A stretch of DNA of 64,000 nucleotides from Roseobacter cerasinus (GTDB lineage Bacteria > Pseudomonadota > Alphaproteobacteria > Rhodobacterales > Rhodobacteraceae). Location: positions 186,001 through 250,000 of the forward strand of contig NZ_BLIV01000004.1 of NCBI RefSeq assembly GCF_009811755.1, read 5' to 3'. Every line of letters starts with the position of its first letter. The first letter of the stretch is position 1. The translations under genes were made by a program, and so were the position numbers. Under the pieces are notes generated by a model that searched no databases, was not told the DNA's origin, and saw only the letters and a list, made by a program, of their open reading frames with translations. Positions 55,987-64,000 of the stretch are shown piece after piece.

Positions 55987-57237
55987 TCAGCCTCCGATCC
56001 GGGTGACCGGTCGGATTGTCATGCCATCGATGATGCGGCTGACGCCCGCAGACACAATTGTATCGCCCGGTGCCAGGCCCTCGGTCACGGCAACCATATC
56101 GCCCCGCATATCTCCCAGATCAACGAGGATTTGAGAGACCGTATTGTCAGCACCGACCTGCCAGACAAAGGGCGCCCCGGACGGGTCAGCCCCCACGGCG
56201 GTCATCGGGATCATCAGCGCCTGTTCCTCACCTGCCGCGGTGGACATCACGCGCCCGACCATGCCGGGCAGGATCAGCGCGTCCTCGGGCACGGTTACGG
56301 CAACACGGCCCCGGTAGGTCTGGGTGGCAGCATCCGCCTGAACTGAAAACTCGACGACCTCTCCCGGAAATGTCACGCCCGGCAGCGCATCGAAACTGAC
56401 CTCGTTGTGGATGTTCTCCGTCCCGTTGGCCGACAGCGCCGTGACGTCCGGCCCCGGCACATCGAAGGCCAGATGCACAACCGACAGCGCCTGCAAAAGC
56501 GCAATGGTCTGCCCTGCCTGCACATTGGTGAAATTCTCGATATCGCGCCGGGCGATGATGCCGTTAAAAGGGGCTTCGAGCGTGCTGTCATCCAGATTGT
56601 CCCGCGCAACCTTCAACTGCGCTTGCAGTCCGCGAATGGCGGCTTCGGCGGCGGCAATATCCTCGGGCCGGCCACCCGCGCGGCCAATGCGCAGCTGTTC
56701 GGTTTGTGCGCGCAGGTTGGCCTCGGCCACGCGCAGATTGGCTTCGTCTTGCTCCAACTGGGCCGATGTGGCCACGCCCCGCTGCACCAGCTCGCGCGTG
56801 CGCGCCTCCTGATCCCGTGCCTGTTCGAGCTGTGCCTCTGCCGAGAAAACTGCCGCTTCCAGCGCGGCGATTTCCTCTTCCCGCGCGCCTGCGCGCAGAG
56901 CGGTGAGCTCGGCGCTGGCCTGATCGATCTGGCTTTCAAGCTGCACGATCTGCGTCTCGAAATCGCGCGGATCAAGCGCTGCAATCAGATCGCCCTCGGA
57001 CACTTGCGCGGCAGCACGCACAGGCAGCTGGGTCACCCGCCCGCTGACGCGAAACGACAAATCCACCTCTGAGGAAGGCCGGACGATGGCCGGATAAGTG
57101 CGCCGCAGTGAGGAGGAGATGGGCTCGACCGTGAAAACCTTGGCGGGGCGGGGAGAGCTGTCCTGTGCCACTGCCGGGCCAAGAGACCAGGCTGACATCA
57201 GAACGGTCGCGACAATGGTGAGATGCGTGCGAACCAT
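55987..57237 (-). CDS. RND efflux periplasmic adaptor (MFP/HlyD family)
   Basis: Periplasmic adaptor of 416 residues with signal peptide (segment TIVATVLMSAWSLGPAVAQ). A lipoyl/barrel-sandwich half precedes a long coiled-coil hairpin (about residues 95-210, very rich in Ala, Glu and Gln), then the beta-barrel domain. The frame continues to 57375 but the ATG at 57237 gives the signal peptide. It pairs with the RND pump directly downstream. Confidence 0.92.
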   Translation of the reverse strand: MVRTHLTIVATVLMSAWSLGPAVAQDSSPRPAKVFTVEPISSSLRRTYPAIVRPSSEVDLSFRVSGRVTQLPVRAAAQVSEGDLIAALDPRDFETQIVQLESQIDQASAELTALRAGAREEEIAALEAAVFSAEAQLEQARDQEARTRELVQRGVATSAQLEQDEANLRVAEANLRAQTEQLRIGRAGGRPEDIAAAEAAIRGLQAQLKVARDNLDDSTLEAPFNGIIARRDIENFTNVQAGQTIALLQALSVVHLAFDVPGPDVTALSANGTENIHNEVSFDALPGVTFPGEVVEFSVQADAATQTYRGRVAVTVPEDALILPGMVGRVMSTAAGEEQALMIPMTAVGADPSGAPFVWQVGADNTVSQILVDLGDMRGDMVAVTEGLAPGDTIVSAGVSRIIDGMTIRPVTRIGG

Positions 57238-57746
57238 AATATGACCTTGGATATGTATTTGTGGTGAGCCTTGCAGGCTGCGGGCGCGTTGTAAACGGCC
57301 TCGTGTCAGATATGGCTTCGTTGTGGGGGCTGTGGATGGCCGCAGGAGCGCGTGGGTTTGGCGGGGAGAGGCCATCGGCCGGTGTCCGCCGTTTTGGATG
57401 ATGCAGCCTTAGCGGGCGATTCGCTGTATGCGAGAAACCTGAGCCTGCGAGCGAGAGGCATGTTGCTATTCGTGCCGAGATCGGCCTGGGCTGTATGCAA
57501 TTGCATACCGATCTTTCAGATACGCGACGTACACGAAAAAGTTACCAAGATGTAAACATTGATAAAATCGGCTAACCAAGAAAGTTCTTTACAGAAGGAT
57601 AGCGCTATCGAAAAAACGTTTACAAAAAATACCAATTAAACCAGTAAGAAAGGGAAATCATTTACAGATTGATGTAGGGTCTTGAGGCGCGCTGGCCGTG
57701 TTCCCGCCTGTGGGGGCCGCTGTTGGCGCCACAGGAGGAGGACACC
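57238..57746. promoter_or_regulatory. Divergent control region, efflux adaptor / acs
   Basis: 509 bp without a credible gene. The half nearest acs (57490-57680) is strikingly AT-rich. It contains the 16-bp palindrome at 57493, a 12-bp palindrome GATAGCGCTATC (57598-57609), one TGTAAA (57551-57556) and three TTTACA sites (57588, 57619, 57661). Which serve acs or the pump operon cannot be told. Confidence 0.6.
57493..57508. promoter_or_regulatory. Perfect 16-bp palindrome GTATGCAATTGCATAC
   Basis: Exact palindrome in the acs/efflux divergent region. The form resembles GntR-type operators. No regulator gene of that type is in the window. Confidence 0.55.
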
Positions 57747-59714
57747 ATGACAACAGAAGACCTGCTGGACCCCAAAGTCGTTTCTTCCGCCGCAGAGGGC
57801 CCTTTGGCGCCGCTTGTGTCGGTCGAGGATTACACACGTATGTATGAGGCGTCCGTCCAGGATCCGCACAGGTTCTGGGCGAAAGAAGGCAAGCGGATCG
57901 ATTGGATCACGCCCTTCACCAAGGTCAAGAACACCTCATTCGAGCCGGGAAACATCGACATTCGCTGGTTCGAGGATGGCACGCTGAACGTCTCGGCCAA
58001 CTGCATCGACCGGCATCTGGAGGCACGCGGCGACCAGACCGCGATCATCTGGGAACCCGACAGCCCGGAAGACCCGGCGCTGCACATCACCTACCGCAAC
58101 CTGCACCGGTCTGTTTGCAGGATGGCCAATGTGCTCAAGGGGCTCGGCGTTGGCAAAGGCGACCGGGTGGTGATCTATCTGCCGATGATCCCCGAGGCGG
58201 CCTATGCGATGCTCGCCTGCGCGCGGATCGGGGCCATCCATTCCATTGTCTTTGCGGGGTTCTCGCCGGACGCGCTTGGCGCACGGATCAATGGCTGTGA
58301 CGCGAAAGTTGTCATCACCGCGGATTACGCCCCCCGGGGCGGACGAAAGACACCGCTGAAGTCCAACACCGACACGGCCCTGCTGCATTGCAAGGACGAC
58401 GTTCAGTGCCTGGTCGTGAAACGCACCGGTGGCCAGACCACCTGGACGGATCGCGATCACGACTACAACGCGCTGTCGGCAGACGCCTCCGTCGACTGCT
58501 CACCTGAAGAGATGAGCGCGGAAGATCCGCTTTTCATTCTCTATACCTCCGGCTCCACCGGTCAGCCCAAGGGTGTGGTGCATACGTCGGGTGGCTATCT
58601 GGTCTATGCGGCGATGACCCATGAGGTCACCTTTGACTATCGCGACGGAGACGTTTTCTGGTGCACGGCGGATGTGGGCTGGGTCACGGGCCACAGTTAC
58701 ATCGTCTACGGGCCGCTCGCCAATGGCGCGACCACAATCATGTTCGAAGGCGTGCCAACCTATCCCGATGCAGGCCGCTTCTGGCAGGTGTGCGCCAAGC
58801 ACAAGGTCAACCAGTTCTATACGGCCCCCACTGCCATTCGCGCGCTGATGGGCGCGGGCAAGGAGTGGGTGGAAAAGCATGATCTGTCCGATCTGCGCCT
58901 GCTGGGGTCGGTGGGTGAGCCGATCAATCCCGAAGCCTGGAACTGGTACAATGAGGTTGTCGGCAAGGGCAAATGCCCCATCGTCGACACCTTCTGGCAG
59001 ACCGAGACGGGCGGCCACATGCTGACCCCGCTGCCCAGCACCAAGCTCAAGCCCGGCGCCGCACAGCAGCCGTTCTTTGGGGTGCGGCCTGTCGTGCTGG
59101 AGCCAACCTCTGGCGAGGTGATTGAGGGCAATGGCGTCGAAGGCGTGCTCTGCATGGGCGACAGCTGGCCCGGGCAGATGCGCACCGTCTGGGGCGACCA
59201 TGCGCGCTTTGAGAAGACCTATTTCTCTGATTACAAGGGCTATTACTTCTCGGGCGACGGCTGCCGCCGCGATGAAGATGGCGACTATTGGATCACTGGC
59301 CGCGTCGATGATGTGATCAACGTCTCGGGTCACCGCATGGGCACAGCCGAGGTCGAAAGCGCCCTCGTCGCCCACGCCAAGGTCGCGGAAAGCGCCGTGG
59401 TGGGCTACCCGCATGACGTCAAAGGGCAGGGCATCTACGCCTATGTCACCTTGATGAACGGCGAAGAGCCCTCCGACGCGCTGCGCAAGGAGCTGGAGAC
59501 CTGGGTCCGCACCGAGATTGGCCCCATCGCCAAGCCGGACCTCATCCAATGGGCGCCGGGCCTGCCCAAGACGCGCTCCGGCAAGATCATGCGGCGCATC
59601 CTGCGCAAGATTGCCGAAGATGATTTTGGCAGCCTGGGCGACACCTCGACCCTCGCGGACCCCTCCGTGGTCGATGATCTCATCGAAAACCGGATGAACC
59701 GGGGGGATAAATGA
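57747..59714 (+). CDS. acs: Acetyl-CoA synthetase (AMP-forming)
   Basis: Activates acetate to acetyl-CoA with ATP, releasing AMP and pyrophosphate. The 655 residues include the P-loop-like [14 protein letters not shown], the adenylate-binding [12 protein letters not shown], and the catalytic/acetylatable lysine near residue 613 in [12 protein letters not shown]. The ATG at 57747 follows ACAGGAGGAGGACACC. The stop overlaps the adk start as ATGA. Confidence 0.97.
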   Translation: MTTEDLLDPKVVSSAAEGPLAPLVSVEDYTRMYEASVQDPHRFWAKEGKRIDWITPFTKVKNTSFEPGNIDIRWFEDGTLNVSANCIDRHLEARGDQTAIIWEPDSPEDPALHITYRNLHRSVCRMANVLKGLGVGKGDRVVIYLPMIPEAAYAMLACARIGAIHSIVFAGFSPDALGARINGCDAKVVITADYAPRGGRKTPLKSNTDTALLHCKDDVQCLVVKRTGGQTTWTDRDHDYNALSADASVDCSPEEMSAEDPLFILYTSGSTGQPKGVVHTSGGYLVYAAMTHEVTFDYRDGDVFWCTADVGWVTGHSYIVYGPLANGATTIMFEGVPTYPDAGRFWQVCAKHKVNQFYTAPTAIRALMGAGKEWVEKHDLSDLRLLGSVGEPINPEAWNWYNEVVGKGKCPIVDTFWQTETGGHMLTPLPSTKLKPGAAQQPFFGVRPVVLEPTSGEVIEGNGVEGVLCMGDSWPGQMRTVWGDHARFEKTYFSDYKGYYFSGDGCRRDEDGDYWITGRVDDVINVSGHRMGTAEVESALVAHAKVAESAVVGYPHDVKGQGIYAYVTLMNGEEPSDALRKELETWVRTEIGPIAKPDLIQWAPGLPKTRSGKIMRRILRKIAEDDFGSLGDTSTLADPSVVDDLIENRMNRGDK

Positions 59715-60400
59715 TGGACGGCTCGAAACCACCCGTTGCAGCACCGGTTCTGATCTTGCTTGGCCCTCCGGGCGCGGGCAAGGGCACGCAGGCGCGCAAG
59801 CTGGAAGAGAGCCGTGGCTTTGTGCAACTCTCCACCGGAGACCTTCTGCGCGCCGCCGTCGCGGCGGGCACGCCCGCCGGGCGGCGCGCCAAAGCGGTGA
59901 TGGAAGCGGGCGATCTGGTCAGCGATGAGATCGTGATTGCGATCCTGCGCGACCGGCTCGGCGAAGCAGACTGCGCGAAGGGTGTCATCCTCGACGGCTT
60001 TCCACGCACCACTGTGCAGGCCGAAGCGCTGGACGACCTGCTGGACGGCACCGGCCAGCGGATCAATGCCGCGATCAGCCTTGAGGTTGATGATGATGCG
60101 ATGGTGGTTCGCATCTCGGGCCGGTTCACCTGCGCCAACTGTGGCGAGGGCTATCACGACACTTTCAAGCCCACGATCAAACCGGGTGTCTGCGACATGT
60201 GCGGCGGCACCGAGATGAAGCGCCGCGCGGATGACAATGCCGAAACGGTGGCGCAGCGGCTCGCAGCCTATCACGCGCAGACCGCACCGCTCATCGACTA
60301 TTACGCGGCCAAGGGCGCGCTGACACGCGTTCCGGCCATGGGGGCAATCGAGGAGATTGCCGCAAACCTGGAGGAGGTTGTCAGCCATGTCACCACATGA
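59711..60400 (+). CDS. adk: Adenylate kinase, zinc-LID type, in the acs operon
   Basis: Converts AMP and ATP to two ADP. 229 residues with P-loop [14 protein letters not shown], the DGFPRT motif, and a LID domain carrying two CxxC zinc pairs (CANC, CDMC). The start overlaps the acs stop by 4 nt (or ATG at 59714). Housekeeping adk usually sits beside secY and ribosomal genes, so this is probably a dedicated paralogue recycling AMP made by Acs, though being the only adk cannot be excluded. Confidence 0.94.
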   Translation: MMDGSKPPVAAPVLILLGPPGAGKGTQARKLEESRGFVQLSTGDLLRAAVAAGTPAGRRAKAVMEAGDLVSDEIVIAILRDRLGEADCAKGVILDGFPRTTVQAEALDDLLDGTGQRINAAISLEVDDDAMVVRISGRFTCANCGEGYHDTFKPTIKPGVCDMCGGTEMKRRADDNAETVAQRLAAYHAQTAPLIDYYAAKGALTRVPAMGAIEEIAANLEEVVSHVTT

Positions 60401-60458
60401 CGTACCCGCAGACACCCGGGGCAAGGACCTGAGGGAGCCAAAAGGAGGAGGGAAGCCT

Positions 60459-60719
60459 ATGTCTCAAACCAACGACAGCAACGCCTATTGGAGTGCCAAT
60501 TTGCGTCTCATCAAAATCAGCCTCGTGATCTGGGCGCTGGTATCATTCGGGTTCGGGATCATCCTGCGCCCGCTTCTGGCTGGGATCACCATCGGTGGCA
60601 CCGACCTGGGATTCTGGTTCGCGCAACAGGGGTCGATCATCGTCTTTTTGATCCTGATCTTCTTTTACGCCTGGCAGATGAACAAGCTCGACCGTGAACA
60701 CGGCGTGGACGAGGAATAG
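60459..60719 (+). CDS. DUF4212 small subunit of a sodium:solute symporter
   Basis: 86 residues with two membrane helices (about residues 20-40 and 50-72), typical of the small partner that precedes VC_2705-type symporters. The ATG at 60459 follows AAAGGAGGAGGGAAGCCT, a very strong SD. It is 5 nt before the symporter gene. Confidence 0.88.
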   Translation: MSQTNDSNAYWSANLRLIKISLVIWALVSFGFGIILRPLLAGITIGGTDLGFWFAQQGSIIVFLILIFFYAWQMNKLDREHGVDEE

Positions 60720-60724
60720 GGACA

Positions 60725-62509
60725 ATGGATCAGTTTACACTCAACCTGCTGTTTGTGGGCGCAAGCTTTGCGCTCTACATCGGCATCGCGATCTGGGCCC
60801 GCGCGGGCTCCACATCGGAATTCTATGCCGCCGGGCGCGGCGTGCACCCTGTCACCAATGGTATGGCCACCGCTGCGGACTGGATGTCTGCCGCCTCCTT
60901 CATTTCCATGGCGGGGCTCATCGCCTTTACGGGCTATGACAACTCGTCGTTCTTGATGGGCTGGACAGGTGGCTATGTGCTGCTCGCACTGCTGCTGGCG
61001 CCTTACCTGCGCAAGTTTGGCAAGTTTACCGTGTCGGAGTTCATTGGCGACCGGTTCTATTCCAGCACCGCGCGCATGGTCGCTGTGATCTGCCTGCTTG
61101 TGGCCTCCATCACCTATGTGATTGGCCAGATGCAGGGTGTGGGCATCGCCTTTGGCCGCTTCCTTGAGATCGACGCTTTCTGGGGGCTGCTCATCGGCGC
61201 CTGTGTGGTCTTCGCCTATGCGGTTTTCGGTGGCATGAAGGGTGTGACCTACACCCAGGTGGCGCAGTACTGCGTGCTGATCACCGCCTATACGATCCCG
61301 GCGGTCTTCATCTCGCTGCAGCTGACCGGCAACCCGATCCCGGCACTGGGCCTTTTCGGCAGCACCGAAAGCGGTGAGCCGCTGCTGGTCAAGCTGAACC
61401 AGATCGTCACCGACCTGGGCTTTGCCGAATATACGGCGGCGCATGGATCAACCATCAACATGGTGCTCTTCACTCTGTCGTTGATGATCGGCACCGCCGG
61501 GCTGCCCCACGTGATCATGCGCTTCTTCACGGTGCCGCGTGTGTCGGATGCGCGTTGGTCCGCGGGCTGGACGCTGGTCTTCATCGCGCTCCTCTACCTG
61601 ACGGCGCCTGCTGTGGGGGCTATGGCACGGCTCAACATCTCCGAGCTGATGTGGCCCAATGGCACGAGCGGTGAAGCGGTCAGCGTCGAGCAGATCGAGA
61701 CCGATCCGGACTACGCCTGGATGGCCACATGGCAGAAGACCGGCCTGTTGGGTTGGGAAGACAAGAACGGCGACGGCAAGATCCAGTACTACAATGATGC
61801 CAACGCCGATCTTCAGGCCAAGGCGGCGGAGAATGGCTGGGAAGGCAATGAGCTGACCAACTTCAACCGTGACATTCTGGTGCTTGCCAATCCCGAGATC
61901 GCAAGTCTGCCGGGCTGGGTGATCGGCCTCGTGGCAGCGGGCGGCCTTGCGGCGGCGCTGTCGACGGCTGCGGGTCTCTTGTTGGCTATCTCGTCTGCGG
62001 TGTCGCATGACCTGCTGAAAGGGCAACTCACGCCGAATATGTCGGAGAAATCCGAACTGATGGCGGCGCGGCTCTCGATGGCGGCGGCAATCGTGGTGGC
62101 GGTGCTTCTGGGGCTCAATCCACCGGGCTTTGCGGCGCAAACCGTGGCCCTGGCCTTTGGTCTGGCAGCAGCTTCGATCTTCCCGGCGCTGATGATGGGG
62201 ATCTTCTCGACCCGCATCAACAACTCCGGTGCCGTGGCGGGCATGCTCGCAGGCCTTGCGGTCACGCTGCTCTACATCTTCCTGCACAAAGGCTGGTTCT
62301 TCATCCCGGACACCAACACGTTCACGGATGCTGACCCACTCTTGGGCCCGATCAAGTCGACCTCCTTCGGTGCCATCGGTGCTGCGGTCAACTTCGCGGT
62401 GGCCTACTTTGTCTCCGGCATGACCAAGGAGACCCCGCAGGAAATCAAGGACCTCGTCGAAAGCGTGCGCATCCCTCGTGGGGCGGGCGTAGCTGTCGAA
62501 GGTCACTAG
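60725..62509 (+). CDS. Sodium:solute symporter (VC_2705 type), probable acetate/short-chain carboxylate uptake
   Basis: 594-residue membrane transporter of the SSS family with about thirteen helices. The N-terminal YAAGRGVHPVTNGMATAADWMS is typical of ActP-like members. A hydrophilic insertion near residues 310-380 has an EF-hand-like loop D346-K-N-G-D-G-K-I353. Acetate is inferred from acs upstream and the DUF4212 partner. Confidence 0.9.
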   Translation: MDQFTLNLLFVGASFALYIGIAIWARAGSTSEFYAAGRGVHPVTNGMATAADWMSAASFISMAGLIAFTGYDNSSFLMGWTGGYVLLALLLAPYLRKFGKFTVSEFIGDRFYSSTARMVAVICLLVASITYVIGQMQGVGIAFGRFLEIDAFWGLLIGACVVFAYAVFGGMKGVTYTQVAQYCVLITAYTIPAVFISLQLTGNPIPALGLFGSTESGEPLLVKLNQIVTDLGFAEYTAAHGSTINMVLFTLSLMIGTAGLPHVIMRFFTVPRVSDARWSAGWTLVFIALLYLTAPAVGAMARLNISELMWPNGTSGEAVSVEQIETDPDYAWMATWQKTGLLGWEDKNGDGKIQYYNDANADLQAKAAENGWEGNELTNFNRDILVLANPEIASLPGWVIGLVAAGGLAAALSTAAGLLLAISSAVSHDLLKGQLTPNMSEKSELMAARLSMAAAIVVAVLLGLNPPGFAAQTVALAFGLAAASIFPALMMGIFSTRINNSGAVAGMLAGLAVTLLYIFLHKGWFFIPDTNTFTDADPLLGPIKSTSFGAIGAAVNFAVAYFVSGMTKETPQEIKDLVESVRIPRGAGVAVEGH

Positions 62510-62523
62510 GACTGCCTGACATC

Positions 62524-62589
62524 GCCACGCGTGCGTGGCGGTGCCTCCCAAATCAGGCCCGTCCTGCCCGAACCTCCCTCGGGCAGGAC
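62524..62589 (+). terminator. Two hairpins between the symporter and DUF294 gene
   Basis: GCCACGC-GT-GCGTGGC (62524-62539) and an 11-bp perfect stem GTCCTGCCCGA / TCGGGCAGGAC (62561-62571, 62579-62589). Neither has a T-run. They may lower read-through into the next gene. Confidence 0.55.
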
Positions 62590-62612
62590 ATCCCGCTTAA
62601 AGAGGCTGACAC

Positions 62613-64000
62613 ATGCCCCTTACCGCTGAGCTCAGACAATTCCTCGCTTCCGTGCACCCTTATGACAGCCTGTCGGACGCGGATCTCGACACGCTGGCGC
62701 AGCTTTGCGAGGCGCAAACCTTTGCGCCCGGAGAGACGGTGTTTGCGGTCGGAGATACTGCGACACGCCTCTACATCATCGCCGCTGGTGAGGTCGATGT
62801 GACCGACGAGGCGGATGTTCAGATTTCCATCCTCGGGCCGCGCAACTCCTTTGGCGAGCGGGCCTTGCTGCGCGGTGAAGATGCCAGCCGAACAGCGACA
62901 ACGACCCAGGAAACGACACTGATCGTGATGTCGTCGGAGACGTTCTTTGCGCTGATCGACGCTCACGCAACTGTTGCAAAATTCTTCGACCGTCGCCGCC
63001 CGCCGCGCTCGGATCAAAAAGACCTCACCATCCTGCCGGTGGGGCAGCTTATGACGCGCGACCCCATGACCTGCCCGCCTGAGACGTCGATCCGCACGGC
63101 CGCAGGTCAGATGCATGCCAGACATATCTCGTCGATCTGTGTCAGTGGCGCAGGTGGCTTTGAAGGCATTGTGACCCTGCGCGATATCAATGGCCGCGTG
63201 GTGGCGGAGGGGGGCGACTCAGCGGCCCCGATCTCTACCATCATGACGGAAGCCCCCCTCACGCTGGCACCAACCGCCTTGGTCACCGACGTGCTGCACC
63301 TAGTGGTCGAACGCGGCATCGGTCATGTGCCCATTGTCGACGGCGCGGAGCTTGTGGGGATTGTGACCCAGACGGATCTCACCCGCGCGCAGGCGATGTC
63401 CTCCGCCGATCTGGTGGGCCGCGTGGCCAAGGCCGCAGACGCGGGTGAGATGGCCCGCGTCACGGCCCAGATCCCAGATCTACTGGTGCAGCTGGTCGAA
63501 GCGGGTAACCGGCACGAGGTCGTTACGCGCCTCATCACCGACATCGCCGATACCGCGACCCGGCGCTTACTCGCGCTCGCCGAAGCGGAACTTGGCCCGC
63601 CGCCTGTCCCCTACCTCTGGCTCGCCTGCGGATCACAAGGGCGGCAGGAGCAGACGGGCGTGTCGGATCAGGACAACTGCCTGATCCTCTCGGACGATGT
63701 GACCGAAGCGCAGATGCCCTATTTCACAGACCTCGCCAAATACGTGAGCAACGGACTCGACACCTGCGGCTACTTCTACTGCCCCGGCGACATGATGGCG
63801 ACCAACCCGCGCTGGTGCCAGCCGCTGCGGGTCTGGCGCGACTATTTCCACGGCTGGATCGCGACGCCGAACCCCGAAGCGCAGATGCTCGCCTCGGTCA
63901 TGTTCGACCTACGGCCCATCGGCGGCGACCAGAACCTCTTCAGCGACCTGCAAGAGACCACTCTGGCCGAAGCCTCCAAGAACTCCATCTTCACCGCGCA
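62613..64000 (+). CDS. cNMP-binding/CBS/DUF294 nucleotidyltransferase-like signalling protein, 3' truncated
   Basis: About 462 residues are visible before the window edge. Order: cyclic-nucleotide-binding-like domain (about residues 15-125), a CBS pair (about 140-265, with VGQLMTRDPMT and GHVPIVDGAELVGIVTQTDL), then a DUF294/GlnD-like nucleotidyltransferase domain with GSQGRQEQTGVSDQDN near residue 340. These proteins often accompany acs and SSS symporters and probably sense energy state to regulate acetate use. ATG at 62613, after AAAGAGGCTGAC. Confidence 0.88.
   Translation, partial: MPLTAELRQFLASVHPYDSLSDADLDTLAQLCEAQTFAPGETVFAVGDTATRLYIIAAGEVDVTDEADVQISILGPRNSFGERALLRGEDASRTATTTQETTLIVMSSETFFALIDAHATVAKFFDRRRPPRSDQKDLTILPVGQLMTRDPMTCPPETSIRTAAGQMHARHISSICVSGAGGFEGIVTLRDINGRVVAEGGDSAAPISTIMTEAPLTLAPTALVTDVLHLVVERGIGHVPIVDGAELVGIVTQTDLTRAQAMSSADLVGRVAKAADAGEMARVTAQIPDLLVQLVEAGNRHEVVTRLITDIADTATRRLLALAEAELGPPPVPYLWLACGSQGRQEQTGVSDQDNCLILSDDVTEAQMPYFTDLAKYVSNGLDTCGYFYCPGDMMATNPRWCQPLRVWRDYFHGWIATPNPEAQMLASVMFDLRPIGGDQNLFSDLQETTLAEASKNSIFTA

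Noticed and set aside
57352-57555. 67-codon plus-strand frame upstream of acs
   Set aside because: No SD or family; it spans the AT-rich control region and the 16-bp palindrome.

Overview
The window is a 64 kb chromosomal segment of high G+C from an alphaproteobacterium, most likely a Rhodobacterales (Roseobacter-group) bacterium. This rests on gene content and style: an Fe-S bacterial photolyase/cryptochrome, TAXI-TRAP transport, a RutR-type regulator over reductive pyrimidine degradation, a tandem glycine riboswitch before gcvTHP, and short intergenic repeats with a GSATATTTTTGG core. I see no rRNA, tRNA, CRISPR array, prophage or insertion sequence. It reads as a housekeeping backbone with several catabolic cassettes.

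Layout. 1-3541: 3' end of dut, a MoeB/ThiF-like adenylyltransferase with an added membrane anchor, and an M3 peptidase. 3543-10139 (minus): the cell-shape operon mreB-mreC-mreD-mrdA-rodA, with a GhrA-like reductase as last gene. 10323-12050 (minus): leuA behind a probable leaderless leucine leader peptide and attenuator hairpin. 12166-19665: SDR and Fe-S photolyase pair, EAL phosphodiesterase, a MORN-repeat protein with a four-repeat superperiod, NAD synthetase, and a secreted PHB-depolymerase-like esterase. 19774-24607: Tat-exported metallo-hydrolase, DUF1801-like protein, gltX, MATE exporter, gamma-glutamylcyclotransferase-like protein. 24708-29341: tandem glycine riboswitch and gcvT-gcvH-gcvP. 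29434-34320: YbbP/YbbA ABC system divergent from tesA, an SRAP/YedK homologue lacking its catalytic Cys2, and a cold-shock protein.

34573-46044 is a complete reductive pyrimidine degradation locus: preT-preA (dihydropyrimidine dehydrogenase), a RutR-like TetR regulator, beta-ureidopropionase-type amidohydrolase, dihydropyrimidinase, and an NMT1/THI5-type ABC importer. Two near-identical inverted repeats resembling the E. coli RutR operator lie upstream of preT and of the amidohydrolase, so RutR probably controls both transcription units in answer to pyrimidine.

46116-47402 holds two small membrane proteins and a structured non-coding stretch ending in a strong rho-independent terminator (candidate sRNA). 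47403-52936 is a LysR / TAXI-TRAP / cytoplasmic sulfatase cassette, plausibly for uptake and desulfation of a sulfate or phosphonate ester. 52946-57237 (minus) is an RND efflux pump with its adaptor. 57747-64000 is an acetate module: acs, an operon-embedded adenylate kinase that would recycle the AMP made by Acs, a DUF4212 plus sodium:solute symporter pair, and the start of a cNMP/CBS/DUF294 signalling protein cut by the window edge.
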